Positions 52,602-62,092 of a DNA stretch of 64,000 bases are shown here, piece by piece. The position numbers and the translations under genes are program-made. The DNA lies in NCBI GenBank assembly GCA_033391075.1, contig JAWPMV010000001.1, positions 3,038,001-3,102,000 on the forward strand. The letters run 5' to 3'. This DNA is from Bacteroidia bacterium. GTDB taxonomy: Bacteria > Bacteroidota > Bacteroidia > J057. Under the pieces are notes generated by a model. The model was not told the DNA's origin. It saw only the letters and a list, made by a program, of their open reading frames with translations, and made no database searches. Each line of letters opens with the position of its first letter. The first letter of the stretch is position 1.

Positions 52602-55415
52602 TTATTTCAGTAAAACCAACTTTCGTTGAGACCTTCCTTCCCATTTTACTTCAAGGACATAATAACCTGCTGAAAGACCGGGAAGGGGAATAATATCCCG
52701 AGCTCCCTGCCTAAAATCCCTACCTTTCTTCCAAATATGCTTTCCGGTGATATCTATTAATCCAATGCTACCGGCAATTGATGGAGCATACCACTTTAAT
52801 TCCAAAGATTGTAGCTCATTGATAATGCGGGCATCAAACGCATTTGCCTGATCCAGTTCCAGCTCAATTGTACGACTATATTCGACCTGGCCATCTATAT
52901 CTAACATGGCAAGGCGATAAACATTTTTTCCGATCTGAAGGTCTCTGTCCCAAAATTCGTATGTCGATTTTCCTGCTGCGTTTACGATGCCAAGAGATTG
53001 ATAATCCAGATCGTAATCTGTTTTTCTCTGAACTTCATAATGCGAGAAGTTTTCTTCCAGGCTGACCTTCCAATTAAGAAGCGCTGATCTATCCATGAGT
53101 TTTCCTTCGAAAGACTCCAATACTACCGGAAAGATAGTCTGGCTGAAATTGACCGAGACAGACTCAAGTTCCGCAAAGGTTTCTACATTCTCATCATGAC
53201 TGGTAAAAGCGATCCCAGCATAAAGAGTATCCTTAAGGTTAAGGTTGATAGGAATATCATTATTATTGAAAATGTTCCAGGTAATTCCGTCTTCAGATTC
53301 ATAAGGGGTATAAACATTGCCTTGGCGAACGAGCTTCAACCAGTGAGGGGGATAATAGCCAATGGCAATCTCCCGATAAGATCCTTGTCCGGTTCCCGGC
53401 CTGTATTGAATCGTCAAATAGTGATTGGGGTTTATCAAAAAGAATACATTGGCAGCATCATCGTCCAGACTTTCCCGGAACATGATCCCGATTTTTGTGT
53501 CTTCATCAGCTTCAGTTGCAGAATTTACTTTGATAATCATTTCCCCATCTCCACTTACCTGAGTGGCAAAAAATCTTCCTTCATCATTTCTGCTCCAGAT
53601 ATTATTACCGCCAGCTGACATCCGAATTATGTTACCAGTCTGACAGGCGCTGCCGGGGATAGTTGGCGTACCCAGTGGAACATCCACCCAATTGGGAGGA
53701 TCTACACAAGGCGGTATCGCTTCACAATTCAGGACGACACTGGAACTAGCACCGCTACCTGAATGATTGATATTGAAAGTTGGAGAAAAATTTCCCGTCG
53801 CTGTAGGGCTAAAGTTTATATCCACAAGCGCTTCTCCATTTGCAGGGAGCGTAGCAGGCAGGGGATTAGCCAGATTAAAACTTGCATCTGACAAAGATGA
53901 AGCAGTCAGAGAAATAGGCGTGGCACCCGGGGTAAATACCTTAACAGGTATAGTAGCTGTAGTCCCCAATTCTATTTCTTCACAGCTGCCTTCCTGCTCC
54001 ATCAGAAGTACGCCATCCGGAGAAGGACCAACCGTCAACTTTACTACAATGGTATCCGGGCTGAAAGGAACACTTATGGAAGGATCTACTACATCTTCAC
54101 CATTTCCACTCAGAATCAAATTGCTATAATATGTTCCTGAAGCAAGGCCTGAGCTATTCACTTCTACGGGAATCTTTGAAGCTGTTACATCCAAATTAAT
54201 AGTTGCCGGAGCAGATAACCAGGAAGTAGTTGTTTCCGAATTAAGATTGGCTAAAAGTTTAGCAGAAAGTGTCCATGCCAGTACCTTTTGTTTGGCTGAT
54301 AAACCCTGATAGACCCAGAAGTCCAGGGTATCTTTCCCCCAGCCCAATTCATAGACTGGTGAGCGGTTAATCTGGGTATATTGCGTAATAGTAGAGGATA
54401 CACCTCGGGAAGGATTTCCTCCATGCGAAACAATCAAACTATCTTTATATACAGTAACCGCAGGCAAATGAATGGTATTGGGGAATTCCCAGCTAGCTTC
54501 CTCAGACCATGTACCTAAAGCGGGGTCATATACCAGGGTAGTTTTTGAAGTGGTTACCCCCGTTTCAGAACCCACCTGATACACTTTTCCATCCAGGGCA
54601 AAGCTGTTCAATTCCGCATGAGATCGGATGTAAGGCAAATCAGGAAGTGGAGTCCATACATCCGTTTCTAAGTCGTATACATAGCCGTCTTTTTGATCTT
54701 CCCGACAAGGAGGATAAACCGGAGAACCGGGGCAACAATCATGATTAAGTTCGCCTGCAAAAGCATAAATTTTCCCTCCCAGGGCAACTACGCTTAAATG
54801 AGCTTTGCCTTCTGGTAATGGAGCTCTATAATCCTCCCATTTAGCATTCACAGGATCAGCCAGCCAGGCATCAATATCAAAGGTGTAATGCTTATAAGAC
54901 ATGCCCGTACACGCATTGAAAAAGCCCCCGATATAATGTAAAGTTCTTCCAATATTCACACAATAACCATTCGCCAACGGAATCGGCAAATCAGGACCTG
55001 CACTCCAATTATCTGTTTTGATATCATATAGCCAGACCTCTTCGGTAACAGGACCCGGGTTTTTTCCGGTTCTTCCGCCCAAGACCCAAATGGTATCACT
55101 AACCAGTACATTTGTTGTATGAGTAACTCCAGCTTCTGTAGGATCGGTCTCATACTTAGAGATCGGCATGGGAGTCAGAGAAGTCCATGCATCATTGCTA
55201 ATATCATAGACCTCCAGAGAATTCACAATGAACTCTTTGTTGTTGATAAGCGTGAAGCCGGAAAGGACATAAAATTTATCTTCCAATCTTAAACCACCTG
55301 CTAGCCATCTGGCATCAGATGCACTGCTTAGGCTTTGCCAATTTTGGCCCCATGAAGAAGAAGAAATGAATAGGAGAATAACTCCCAGATAGAGAATGCG
55401 TAGAGTAGACGACAT
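52602..55415 (-). CDS. Kelch-repeat surface protein with T9SS sorting domain (copy 2)
   Basis: 937 residues, same architecture and length as the gene at 46375-49185: signal peptide (ILLFISSSSWGQ), Kelch repeats (YVLSGFTL, IWVLGGRTGK, LHYIGGFFN, IYAFAGELN), hydin-like beta domain, DUF1349-like domain (KIGIMFRESLDDDAANVF, GYYPPHWLKLVRQGN) and T9SS type A sorting domain ending GYYVLEVKWEGRSQRKLVLLK. Expected to be secreted and cell-surface attached. The two copies flank the ECF/kinase pair in the same orientation, so a duplication preceding or following insertion of the signalling genes is likely. Confidence 0.85.
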   Translation of the reverse strand: MSSTLRILYLGVILLFISSSSWGQNWQSLSSASDARWLAGGLRLEDKFYVLSGFTLINNKEFIVNSLEVYDISNDAWTSLTPMPISKYETDPTEAGVTHTTNVLVSDTIWVLGGRTGKNPGPVTEEVWLYDIKTDNWSAGPDLPIPLANGYCVNIGRTLHYIGGFFNACTGMSYKHYTFDIDAWLADPVNAKWEDYRAPLPEGKAHLSVVALGGKIYAFAGELNHDCCPGSPVYPPCREDQKDGYVYDLETDVWTPLPDLPYIRSHAELNSFALDGKVYQVGSETGVTTSKTTLVYDPALGTWSEEASWEFPNTIHLPAVTVYKDSLIVSHGGNPSRGVSSTITQYTQINRSPVYELGWGKDTLDFWVYQGLSAKQKVLAWTLSAKLLANLNSETTTSWLSAPATINLDVTASKIPVEVNSSGLASGTYYSNLILSGNGEDVVDPSISVPFSPDTIVVKLTVGPSPDGVLLMEQEGSCEEIELGTTATIPVKVFTPGATPISLTASSLSDASFNLANPLPATLPANGEALVDINFSPTATGNFSPTFNINHSGSGASSSVVLNCEAIPPCVDPPNWVDVPLGTPTIPGSACQTGNIIRMSAGGNNIWSRNDEGRFFATQVSGDGEMIIKVNSATEADEDTKIGIMFRESLDDDAANVFFLINPNHYLTIQYRPGTGQGSYREIAIGYYPPHWLKLVRQGNVYTPYESEDGITWNIFNNNDIPINLNLKDTLYAGIAFTSHDENVETFAELESVSVNFSQTIFPVVLESFEGKLMDRSALLNWKVSLEENFSHYEVQRKTDYDLDYQSLGIVNAAGKSTYEFWDRDLQIGKNVYRLAMLDIDGQVEYSRTIELELDQANAFDARIINELQSLELKWYAPSIAGSIGLIDITGKHIWKKGRDFRQGARDIIPLPGLSAGYYVLEVKWEGRSQRKLVLLK

Positions 55416-55696
55416 AATTTAGATAAATCCCAATTATAATTCAAGAACCCATAAATTATGGGAGATAGTAATAGAAAACTTAAGTAAGCAACAAATCCTC
55501 AGAATTGAAATATTTTGATAGTTTAAACTTGTATTCAATCAAAAATAGTCATTTAATTGATCAAAAAGACCTTTCCAGGCTCGTTTCCAGAATTTACAGC
55601 TATCTTATTTTTATTTTATTGGACAGCTTTTTATGAGAAAGGTCACTCCGAATATTGCTTGACAGAAAATTTCCTATCAGACTTTAGGACAGAAAA
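55416..55696. other. Non-coding interval upstream of Kelch gene 2
   Basis: About 280 bp of A/T-rich sequence holding the presumed promoter and leader of the minus-strand Kelch gene. I see no recognisable gene here; a plus-strand frame that crosses it continues into the antisense of the FGE-like gene and is not convincing. Confidence 0.5.
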
Positions 55697-55748
55697 AATG
55701 CTGTATCAACCGAATAAACAGTCTGATACAGCATTAATTATTTTTTTA
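55697..55748. terminator. Terminator after the FGE-like gene
   Basis: AATGCTGTATCA pairs perfectly with TGATACAGCATT (12 bp) across a 15-nt loop, with AATTATTTTTTTAA on the plus strand and GCATTTTTTCTG on the minus strand. It terminates the minus-strand operon at 58111-55776. Confidence 0.8.
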
Positions 55749-55775
55749 ATTCTCCCTCAGGAGAATCAGCTTAAT

Positions 55776-56765
55776 TTATTCGTCCAAAGTCATCTTCCAG
55801 AATTTTTTAATTTCTTCTTCAGATGGTTGGACCGCCGGGCGAATGATACGAAATCCAATAAAAGGAGAATCCGTATTCCACCAGAAACTTTTGGGCAATT
55901 GAGGATCTCTTCTTTTCCAGTTCATGGAAGATTCCAATCTTTCGGCCGAACGTAAATATTCCGGATCATCATCATAGCTTCCTCCCTTAACTGTACGCGG
56001 ATGCAATTTTGTAGGCCTGGCCCAGGGAGATTCCGTTCCTGCCTCCATATTGCTAATAAAGTCAGCCTGGTATTGATCCAGGGTCCATTCACCAACATTT
56101 CCCAACATATCATATAATCCCCAGGCATTGGGTTTCTTTTCGCCAACTTTATGATAGCTTCCATCGCTATTTTCATAATACCAGGCATAGTCTCCTATTT
56201 CTGTAGCATCATCTCCAAAAGAATAAGCAGTTGTAGTTCCGGCTCGACAGGCATATTCCCATTCGGCTTCCGTTGGAAGTCGGTAAAAAATGCCGGTTTT
56301 GTCATACAACCATTTACAATACTTCAAGGCAGCATATTGGGTCATCGAGCCTGCAGGAAATCCGTATTTCCCCATACCAAAAGTAGGATCCTCATATGGA
56401 GGACTTGGACGAGAAGCTCCATCTGCTTCATAAACTCTCCCATCAGCATGGGTGATGTCCTGATCTTTCTCACGATCTCTGAATATATCGTATTCGTCAA
56501 AGGTAACTTCATACATCCCCATCCAAAAGGCTTCCACTTTTACCTCTTTTTGAGGTCCCTCATCCGCTTCTCGCTTCACTTCACCTTCAGGACTTCCCAT
56601 CATAAAACTACCCGCAGGTATATGCACCAATTTAAAGGTAACATCTGTTCCGGTTATTGTATCCTCTCTGATCTCAAGATCAGCTGATTCTTGCCCATAT
56701 AGGCTCAAACACAAACTGGTCAGTACCAGTCCCAGAAAAAATACGGCTTTGCTTATCAGATTCAT
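55776..56765 (-). CDS. Secreted formylglycine-generating-enzyme-like (FGE/sulfatase-modifying factor fold) protein
   Basis: 329 residues with a signal peptide (AVFFLGLVLTSLCLSLYGQ). The FGE fold signature is present: FKLVHIPAGSFMMGSPEGE, EAFWMGMYEVTFDEYDIF, YRLPTEAEWEYACRAGTTT, YDMLGNVGEWTLDQYQ and VKGGSYDDDPEYLRSAERLE. The copper-binding cysteine pair of true FGEs is not evident, so it is more likely a member of the wider family than a sulfatase activator. It overlaps the YceI stop by 4 bp, so the genes are coupled. Confidence 0.85.
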   Translation of the reverse strand: MNLISKAVFFLGLVLTSLCLSLYGQESADLEIREDTITGTDVTFKLVHIPAGSFMMGSPEGEVKREADEGPQKEVKVEAFWMGMYEVTFDEYDIFRDREKDQDITHADGRVYEADGASRPSPPYEDPTFGMGKYGFPAGSMTQYAALKYCKWLYDKTGIFYRLPTEAEWEYACRAGTTTAYSFGDDATEIGDYAWYYENSDGSYHKVGEKKPNAWGLYDMLGNVGEWTLDQYQADFISNMEAGTESPWARPTKLHPRTVKGGSYDDDPEYLRSAERLESSMNWKRRDPQLPKSFWWNTDSPFIGFRIIRPAVQPSEEEIKKFWKMTLDE

Positions 56766-57337
56766 GTATTTACCAGTATTTTAAAAATTACAGTTACTTC
56801 TTTTTCTACTTCCAGACTTCCAAAGAAAGCCGTTGGAGGTTCCATTCCATAAGCCGTCATATCCAGCGTATGGCTCCCCCAGAACTCAAAGCCTTTTTCT
56901 GCTTTTTTACCTTCAAGCAAAAGGACAATTTCTTTACTTTGACCAGCCATTTTCAGGCTACCTGTACTGGAAAGCTTGAAGCTTCCTTCACTTGTTTGCA
57001 TGCATTTGGCTGAAGCAGACTCAAAAATAATCTGTGGGAATTCTTCGGCTTTAAAAGCCTTGAAGATCTTCTCATTCATATCTGGTCCTCTTCCTTCCAT
57101 ACTTTTGACCTCCATTACAATGAGGATGTCTTTGACTTCCTCTCCCTCCTTACCACTAAAGCCTTCACTCAAGGCCATTTTGCCTTCCAATTGCTTTACC
57201 GGAACTGACCAGTCGCTGACCGTAGAGCTTCCGTCAACCTTGACTTCAGATCCTTCAGCAAAGGCATAGCTTCCTTGCGCATGGATGGCAGTAAGAAAAA
57301 AGAATGTAGTTAGAATACTAGCAATTAACTTTTTCAC
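56762..57337 (-). CDS. YceI-family periplasmic protein
   Basis: 191 residues with a signal peptide (LIASILTTFFFLTAIHAQ). The YceI lipocalin-like beta barrel has VDGSSTVSDWSVPVK, the conserved opening of the family, and the FWGSHTLDMTAYGMEPPTAFFG segment. YceI proteins bind isoprenoid lipids in the periplasm. The gene sits between DUF1080 (24 bp upstream) and the FGE-like gene (4-bp overlap), suggesting one operon. Confidence 0.9.
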   Translation of the reverse strand: MKKLIASILTTFFFLTAIHAQGSYAFAEGSEVKVDGSSTVSDWSVPVKQLEGKMALSEGFSGKEGEEVKDILIVMEVKSMEGRGPDMNEKIFKAFKAEEFPQIIFESASAKCMQTSEGSFKLSSTGSLKMAGQSKEIVLLLEGKKAEKGFEFWGSHTLDMTAYGMEPPTAFFGSLEVEKEVTVIFKILVNT

Positions 57338-57361
57338 CTGTTTCTCTTGTTTATTTTGAGT

Positions 57362-58111
57362 TTATAATTCTCTTATCCAGATATTTCTATAGCTCACCGG
57401 ATTTCCATGATCCTGCAGCATAATGGGAAGTTTGTCAGCATGCTTGGTGTATGCAGGCAAACCTTTATAAGGAGTATGGCCTCTCAATACAGAATGGTTC
57501 TGAACCAGAACTCCATTATGAAGTACCGTTACAGATGCGGGCCTGATTACGGCTCCTTTCTCATTGAAAATAGGAGCCATGAAGATAATATCATAGGTCT
57601 GCCATTCTCCCGGAGCTTTCGTGGCATTTACCAGGGGAATAAATTGTTTGTAAACACTACCAGCCTGTCCATTGGAATAGGTGCGGCTTTCATAGGAGTC
57701 CAGGACCTGTACTTCATAGGTACTCATGAGAAAAACCCCACTATTGCCTCTTCCCTGACCTTCTCCTACAATCTCAGTAGGAGACCTCCACTCGATATGC
57801 AATTGACAACTACCAAATCCCTGCTTTGTGCGAATGCTCCCAGTTCCTCTTTTCACTGTCATGGCACCATCTTCCAGGCTCCATCCGGCAGCTTTCCCAT
57901 TTGTGGTTTCCCAGCCGTCCAAACTACTTCCATCAAATAATACAATTGCATCCGAAGGGGCAGCAGTGCCTTCACCGGGAGTTACTTTAGGAGGAACGGG
58001 TTCCCACAATTCTGTAGCGCGTGGATCTTGTTTGTCCCTTTTCCAATCCTGTCCATAAAGACCGGAAAAACCCAGAGAACAAATGGCGATAAGTATAAGT
58101 AGTCTCAACAT
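57362..58111 (-). CDS. DUF1080 (3-keto-disaccharide hydrolase-like) secreted protein
   Basis: 249 residues with a signal peptide (LLILIAICSLGFSGLYGQ). DUF1080 hallmarks are AIVLFDGSSLDGWETTNGKAAGW, CQLHIEWRSP, GRGNSGVFLMSTYEVQVLDS and WQTYDIIFMAP. The lectin-like jelly roll family includes 3-keto-glycoside hydrolases. It starts the operon with YceI and FGE-like genes. With Gfo/Idh enzymes elsewhere in the window (which can make 3-keto sugars), a shared carbohydrate pathway is imaginable but not shown. Confidence 0.9.
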   Translation of the reverse strand: MLRLLILIAICSLGFSGLYGQDWKRDKQDPRATELWEPVPPKVTPGEGTAAPSDAIVLFDGSSLDGWETTNGKAAGWSLEDGAMTVKRGTGSIRTKQGFGSCQLHIEWRSPTEIVGEGQGRGNSGVFLMSTYEVQVLDSYESRTYSNGQAGSVYKQFIPLVNATKAPGEWQTYDIIFMAPIFNEKGAVIRPASVTVLHNGVLVQNHSVLRGHTPYKGLPAYTKHADKLPIMLQDHGNPVSYRNIWIREL

Positions 58112-58245
58112 CAGTTTTGGTTTATTTTATTAGGTTTAGATTATGTTTCGAATATATAGGTTTTCGAAATTTATGACAAAGAGTGCAGGACTTATCCTCC
58201 TTCTTTGCTTATATTAATTTTTTATCTACTCCCGACATATCATTT

Positions 58246-59193
58246 ATGAGAGCCGCTCAATTAATATTTTATATTTTCCTCCTCTTCTCAATTTCCTGCA
58301 AAGAAACTGCTTCTGAGGATGAGCAATCCACAAAACAGAAAAAGGAGATAGATAGTGGAACTATAGAACATCAAGGAGCTTCTATTTATTATCGGAGTAT
58401 AGGAAAAGGAGAACCCATTCTGGTGGTTCACGGCGGTCCGGGTATGGATCATTCTTATTTTCTCCCCCATATGGATGAATTGGCCGATTCCTATCGTCTC
58501 ATTTATTTTGACCAAAGAGCAGCGGGTAAGTCATCTTATGATCTTGACAGCAGTCAGATGAATATGCAGCTCATGGTGGAAGATATAGAAGCCATCAGGC
58601 AACATTTTTCTTTGGAGAAAGTGAATATCCTCGCTCATTCCTGGGGAGGCTTATTAGCGATGTGGTATGCAAAAACTTATCCCGACCGCTTAAAGCGTTT
58701 GATCCTGGTAAATACAGTTGCTGCAAATAAGTCCTATGAAGCTACAGCTGCGGAGAATCTCCAAAAAAGGAGGCTCGAAGCGGATGCCTTGGCCCTGCAA
58801 GAGCTTATGCAGAGTGATGCATTTAAAAATCAGGAGGAAGAAGCCTTTTTAAAGGTTTTCAAGCTAAATTTTGCCCCCTCCTTCTTTCATCGGGAATACC
58901 TGGATAGCCTGCAATTATTTTTCCCGGAAGCTTATAGAGAAAGGCAAGGGAAACTGATGTATCTCCTCCCAGACCTACAAGCTTATGATCTATATGAAGA
59001 ATTATCAAAAATTAAGGCACCTACCCTATTGCTTCATGGTGACGTAGATGCCACTCCTCTCGCTGCTATCGAAAGAATTGCAGAGCAGATTGAAGCTTCG
59101 CAGCTCAGCGTACTTTCCCAATGCGGGCATTTCCCATTCATCGAGGCAAAAGCTGCATTTAGAAACAGTATCGATGGATTTATGAAACCTTAG
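58246..59193 (+). CDS. Alpha/beta-hydrolase lipoprotein, proline iminopeptidase-like
   Basis: 315 residues from the ATG at 58246 (MRAAQLIFYIFLLFSISC, a lipoprotein signal); the longer frame from 58183 would hide the signal. The fold motifs are VVHGGPGMDHSYF (oxyanion HGGPG), NILAHSWGGLLAMW (nucleophile Ser in GxSxG-like HSWGG), LLLHGDVDATP (Asp) and QCGHFPFIE (His), close to proline iminopeptidases. The substrate is unknown. It is divergent from the DUF1080 operon. Confidence 0.88.
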   Translation: MRAAQLIFYIFLLFSISCKETASEDEQSTKQKKEIDSGTIEHQGASIYYRSIGKGEPILVVHGGPGMDHSYFLPHMDELADSYRLIYFDQRAAGKSSYDLDSSQMNMQLMVEDIEAIRQHFSLEKVNILAHSWGGLLAMWYAKTYPDRLKRLILVNTVAANKSYEATAAENLQKRRLEADALALQELMQSDAFKNQEEEAFLKVFKLNFAPSFFHREYLDSLQLFFPEAYRERQGKLMYLLPDLQAYDLYEELSKIKAPTLLLHGDVDATPLAAIERIAEQIEASQLSVLSQCGHFPFIEAKAAFRNSIDGFMKP

Positions 59194-59287
59194 ACTAAAG
59201 AATCTTCTCTGAACTAAATATTTCGGTATGTTTTGATTTGGAAGGAGCGTCAATTATATTGTCAAACGCTACTAACATACTACACAC

Positions 59288-60088
59288 ATGAAAATCCTAT
59301 ACCAGGCATCTAAATGGGCAAAAATCAATCCGATAAGCGCCCGATTACTTATAACCTTTGCGACCATCATTAGTGTAGGGATCCATTATTATGGAGGCCT
59401 TTATCTATTTGCCCATGATATCATTTTCCCATATCCTCTGGCTGTCATTTTCAGTTTAATTTCAATAAGTGGAATTCTGCTTTATCCACGTAAAAAGACT
59501 TTCAAAGCTGGATCAAGTAGAAATTTCAGAAAAAGAAAAGCCCTCGACTTTTTGATCTTCTTTTGTGGGGCTCTTATGGTCGTCTTTCTGGCCAATCGAA
59601 GAGCTGCTGAAGTCTGGACAGATCCGGAACTTTCTATAAATACCGAACAGCTAGATTCGCAGAGTGAACATTCAAGTATTCATTTTACTTCCAGCGTCCA
59701 TCCAAAGAATCTGGAAGAAGCTCCCAGCTCTTTGACTCCCAAAGAGCTGAGAAAACAAATGAAGAAACAATTCAAGGAATTGAGGAAACTGATCAAAACA
59801 GAATTAAAAGACCTCAAAGCCAGAAGAAAGAAAGGAGAAACCGGTACTGGAGCAAAAGTTCTGCTGACGATATTGACCATTGCTTTGGCGATAGGCCTGG
59901 GGATGCTGGTTGTAGCTTTGGCTTGTAGTGTATCCTGTAATGGAAATGAAACCCTGGGGGCTGTCATTCTAATCATCGGTTGGGCAGGAATTCTCTTCCT
60001 GGCTTTTTACTTCATTAAGAGGATCTTCTCTTCCGATGGACCTCGACCCCGTCCACCCAAACCCGAGGATAGTTCGTATCCATATTAA
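59288..60088 (+). CDS. Membrane protein with a coiled-coil loop, unknown function
   Basis: 266 residues. Three hydrophobic segments in the first about 110 residues (LITFATIISVGIHYYGGLYLF, LAVIFSLISISGILLY, FLIFFCGALMVVFLA), then a charged Lys/Glu helix (ELRKQMKKQFKELRKLIKTELKDLKARRKKG) that could be a coiled coil, then two more membrane segments (ILTIALAIGLGMLVVALAC, LGAVILIIGWAGILFLAF). A Pro/Arg-rich tail follows. No family is recognised. A perfect terminator follows. Confidence 0.65.
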   Translation: MKILYQASKWAKINPISARLLITFATIISVGIHYYGGLYLFAHDIIFPYPLAVIFSLISISGILLYPRKKTFKAGSSRNFRKRKALDFLIFFCGALMVVFLANRRAAEVWTDPELSINTEQLDSQSEHSSIHFTSSVHPKNLEEAPSSLTPKELRKQMKKQFKELRKLIKTELKDLKARRKKGETGTGAKVLLTILTIALAIGLGMLVVALACSVSCNGNETLGAVILIIGWAGILFLAFYFIKRIFSSDGPRPRPPKPEDSSYPY

Positions 60089-60103
60089 ATGGATAAAAGT
60101 ATA

Positions 60104-60142
60104 AAAAGAAAAGGCCTGTTTTAGTAGCAGGCCTTTTCTTTT
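60104..60142 (+). terminator. Terminator after the coiled-coil membrane protein gene
   Basis: AAAAGAAAAGGCCTG pairs perfectly over 15 bp with CAGGCCTTTTCTTTT across a 9-nt loop, with T-rich 3' strand. Symmetric A/T arms make it usable in both directions. Confidence 0.85.
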
Positions 60143-60162
60143 ATCTGGAATTATGAAAACAG

Positions 60163-60192
60163 AAAAAGCCCGACTCAATCGTCAGGCTTTTT
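60163..60192 (-). terminator. Terminator after the small secreted protein gene
   Basis: AAAAAGCC...GAC pairs with GTC...GGCTTTTT (one mismatch); on the minus strand it ends in GGCTTTTTCTG. It terminates the minus-strand gene at 60212-60559. Confidence 0.7.
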
Positions 60193-60211
60193 GTCATGGA
60201 ATTTGTTCCGT

Positions 60212-60559
60212 TTATCTTTGTTTTCCTATTTCCTCTGATTTTGTGCTATCTGGAGCATAAAAGTAATCAAAGGTACTTTGGAATAAATCTTTTAGCATTC
60301 CGAAAGAGCTATCATCATTCTTAGCGATTTTAGCTTTTTTCTGATTTTCTTTTTCCTTCGTCTTCTTTTTGTCCTGTCTTTCGTCCTCTTCACCTTCTCC
60401 TTCCCCTCCCTGGCCTTCTCCATTATTCTTTTCAGGATCAACAGTTTTAGACTTCAAAATTTTGTTTCCTTCCTGATAATCAGCCGCTTTAATCGTATTG
60501 ACTCCTAGCGGAAAAAGCAAAAAAGAAAGTAGAAACGTGTAGAGAAATAAAGATTTCAT
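60212..60559 (-). CDS. Small secreted charged protein of unknown function
   Basis: 115 residues with a signal peptide (LFLYTFLLSFLLFPLGVNTIKA). The mature part is dominated by Glu/Gly then Lys (EGQGGEGEGEEDERQDKKKTK), a low-complexity charged region with no conserved motif, ending in FQSTFDYFYAPDSTKS. Function cannot be read from this. Confidence 0.55.
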   Translation of the reverse strand: MKSLFLYTFLLSFLLFPLGVNTIKAADYQEGNKILKSKTVDPEKNNGEGQGGEGEGEEDERQDKKKTKEKENQKKAKIAKNDDSSFGMLKDLFQSTFDYFYAPDSTKSEEIGKQR

Positions 60560-60763
60560 GCCGTAGTCGTGTTAGTCGTATCTCTATTGTACTCAGAAAC
60601 CGACACAAAGTTTAGATTTTGGACATTTTTTTTATCCGTACATAGCATTTAGACAAATAATAAGAGGAGATTATTCCCGAATTGTCAAAATATTTTCTAG
60701 CTACTATTTTGCAAATAAGGATATTTATCTATAATTCCCTATTGATTTAACTCACTCTGTAAC

Positions 60764-62089
60764 ATGAAGCGACTACTATTCATATCCTCCCTATTCATTT
60801 TGCCTCTCCTGATTGCGATGGACTCTGAGCCAGAACGCATGGATAAACTGAAAGATTTGGTTGACAAGGAAGTTCCGGCAATTGAGAAACTCTACAAGCA
60901 TCTCCATTCCCATCCCGAATTATCTTTGCACGAGCAAGAAAGTGGAAAGACATTGGCGGAGCATGTTCGCAAATTAGGCTATGAGGTTACGGAAAATGTG
61001 GGAGGCCATGGCGTAGTTGCTATGTTGAAAAATGGGGAAGGTCCTACCGTTTTGATCAGAACCGATACAGATGCCTTACCCATCAATGAACAAACTCCTA
61101 TAGAATGGGCTAGTAAAGTTACAGCCAAGACTGATGACGGTTTGGAGAGTGGAGTCATGCATGCTTGCGGACATGATATGCATATGGCAGTATGGGCAGG
61201 TACGGCAAAAACCCTTATAGAAATGAAAGATTCCTGGAAGGGAACCCTGATGATGATAGCCCAACCAGCGGAAGAGATTGGTGCGGGAGCCAAAGCCATG
61301 CTGGAGGATGGTTTATATGAAAGATTTGGCGTACCGGATTACGGAATTGCCCTTCACTGCAATGCAAAAATGGAAACAGGTACTATTGGATATTGTCCCG
61401 GTTATGCGTTGGCAAGTGTAGATATGGTAAGTTTAAAGATTTTTGGAGAAGGAGGACACGGGGCTTACCCGCATACAACGGTTGATCCCGTAGTATTAGC
61501 TTCCACCATTATCATGGATTTACAGACCATCATCTCAAGAAATGTTACCCCCACGGATGCTGGCGTGGTTACAGTTGGCGCTATACATGGAGGTACACGT
61601 GGAAACATCATTCCTGATCAGGTAGAGTTACAGCTCACCCTTCGTTCTTATAAAAAGGAGGTTCGAGATCAGATGCTCAAAAGAATCAAAGAAATTTGTG
61701 ATGGAAATGCCATGGCCTTTGGACTTCCACCAGAAAAATATCCCGAGATGGATTTCACCTTTAATTCTACACCTGCTACCTATAATGATCCCAGCCTGGT
61801 TGAAAAGACCTTACCTGGATTTATCGAAGCGCTAGGGAAAGATAAAGTGATCCAGACGCCCCCTGTAATGGGTGGAGAAGATTTCTCTCAATTCCACAAT
61901 ACAAAAGAAAAGGTTCCGACTTTTATGTTTAATCTCGGAACGGTAGAAGCTGACAGAATGAAAAAGATGGAAGAAGAAGGACATGTACCCGGTTTGCATT
62001 CTCCCTTTTACTATCCCGATCCCACAGAAAGCATCCGAACAGGCATTACGGCTATGAGTGCTGGAGTAATGGAGATTATGAAGAAATAG
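60764..62089 (+). CDS. M20-family amidohydrolase/peptidase, secreted
   Basis: 441 residues with a signal peptide (LLFISSLFILPLLIAM). The catalytic domain has HSHPELSLHEQES, IRTDTDALPINEQTP, GVMHACGHDMHMAVWAG (metal-binding Cys/His) and AQPAEEIGAGAKAML, then GVPDYGIALH and a dimerisation domain, ending PPVMGGEDFSQFHNT. This matches carboxypeptidase/aminoacylase-type M20D hydrolases that cleave N-acyl amino acids or short peptides. The signal peptide places it in the periplasm. Convergent with the DUF6702-like gene. Confidence 0.93.
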   Translation: MKRLLFISSLFILPLLIAMDSEPERMDKLKDLVDKEVPAIEKLYKHLHSHPELSLHEQESGKTLAEHVRKLGYEVTENVGGHGVVAMLKNGEGPTVLIRTDTDALPINEQTPIEWASKVTAKTDDGLESGVMHACGHDMHMAVWAGTAKTLIEMKDSWKGTLMMIAQPAEEIGAGAKAMLEDGLYERFGVPDYGIALHCNAKMETGTIGYCPGYALASVDMVSLKIFGEGGHGAYPHTTVDPVVLASTIIMDLQTIISRNVTPTDAGVVTVGAIHGGTRGNIIPDQVELQLTLRSYKKEVRDQMLKRIKEICDGNAMAFGLPPEKYPEMDFTFNSTPATYNDPSLVEKTLPGFIEALGKDKVIQTPPVMGGEDFSQFHNTKEKVPTFMFNLGTVEADRMKKMEEEGHVPGLHSPFYYPDPTESIRTGITAMSAGVMEIMKK

Positions 62090-62092
62090 GAC

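Noticed and set aside
55557..55955. A 132-codon plus-strand frame across the terminator and the antisense of the FGE-like gene
   Set aside because: It runs through a perfect terminator hairpin and into the antisense of a conserved gene.
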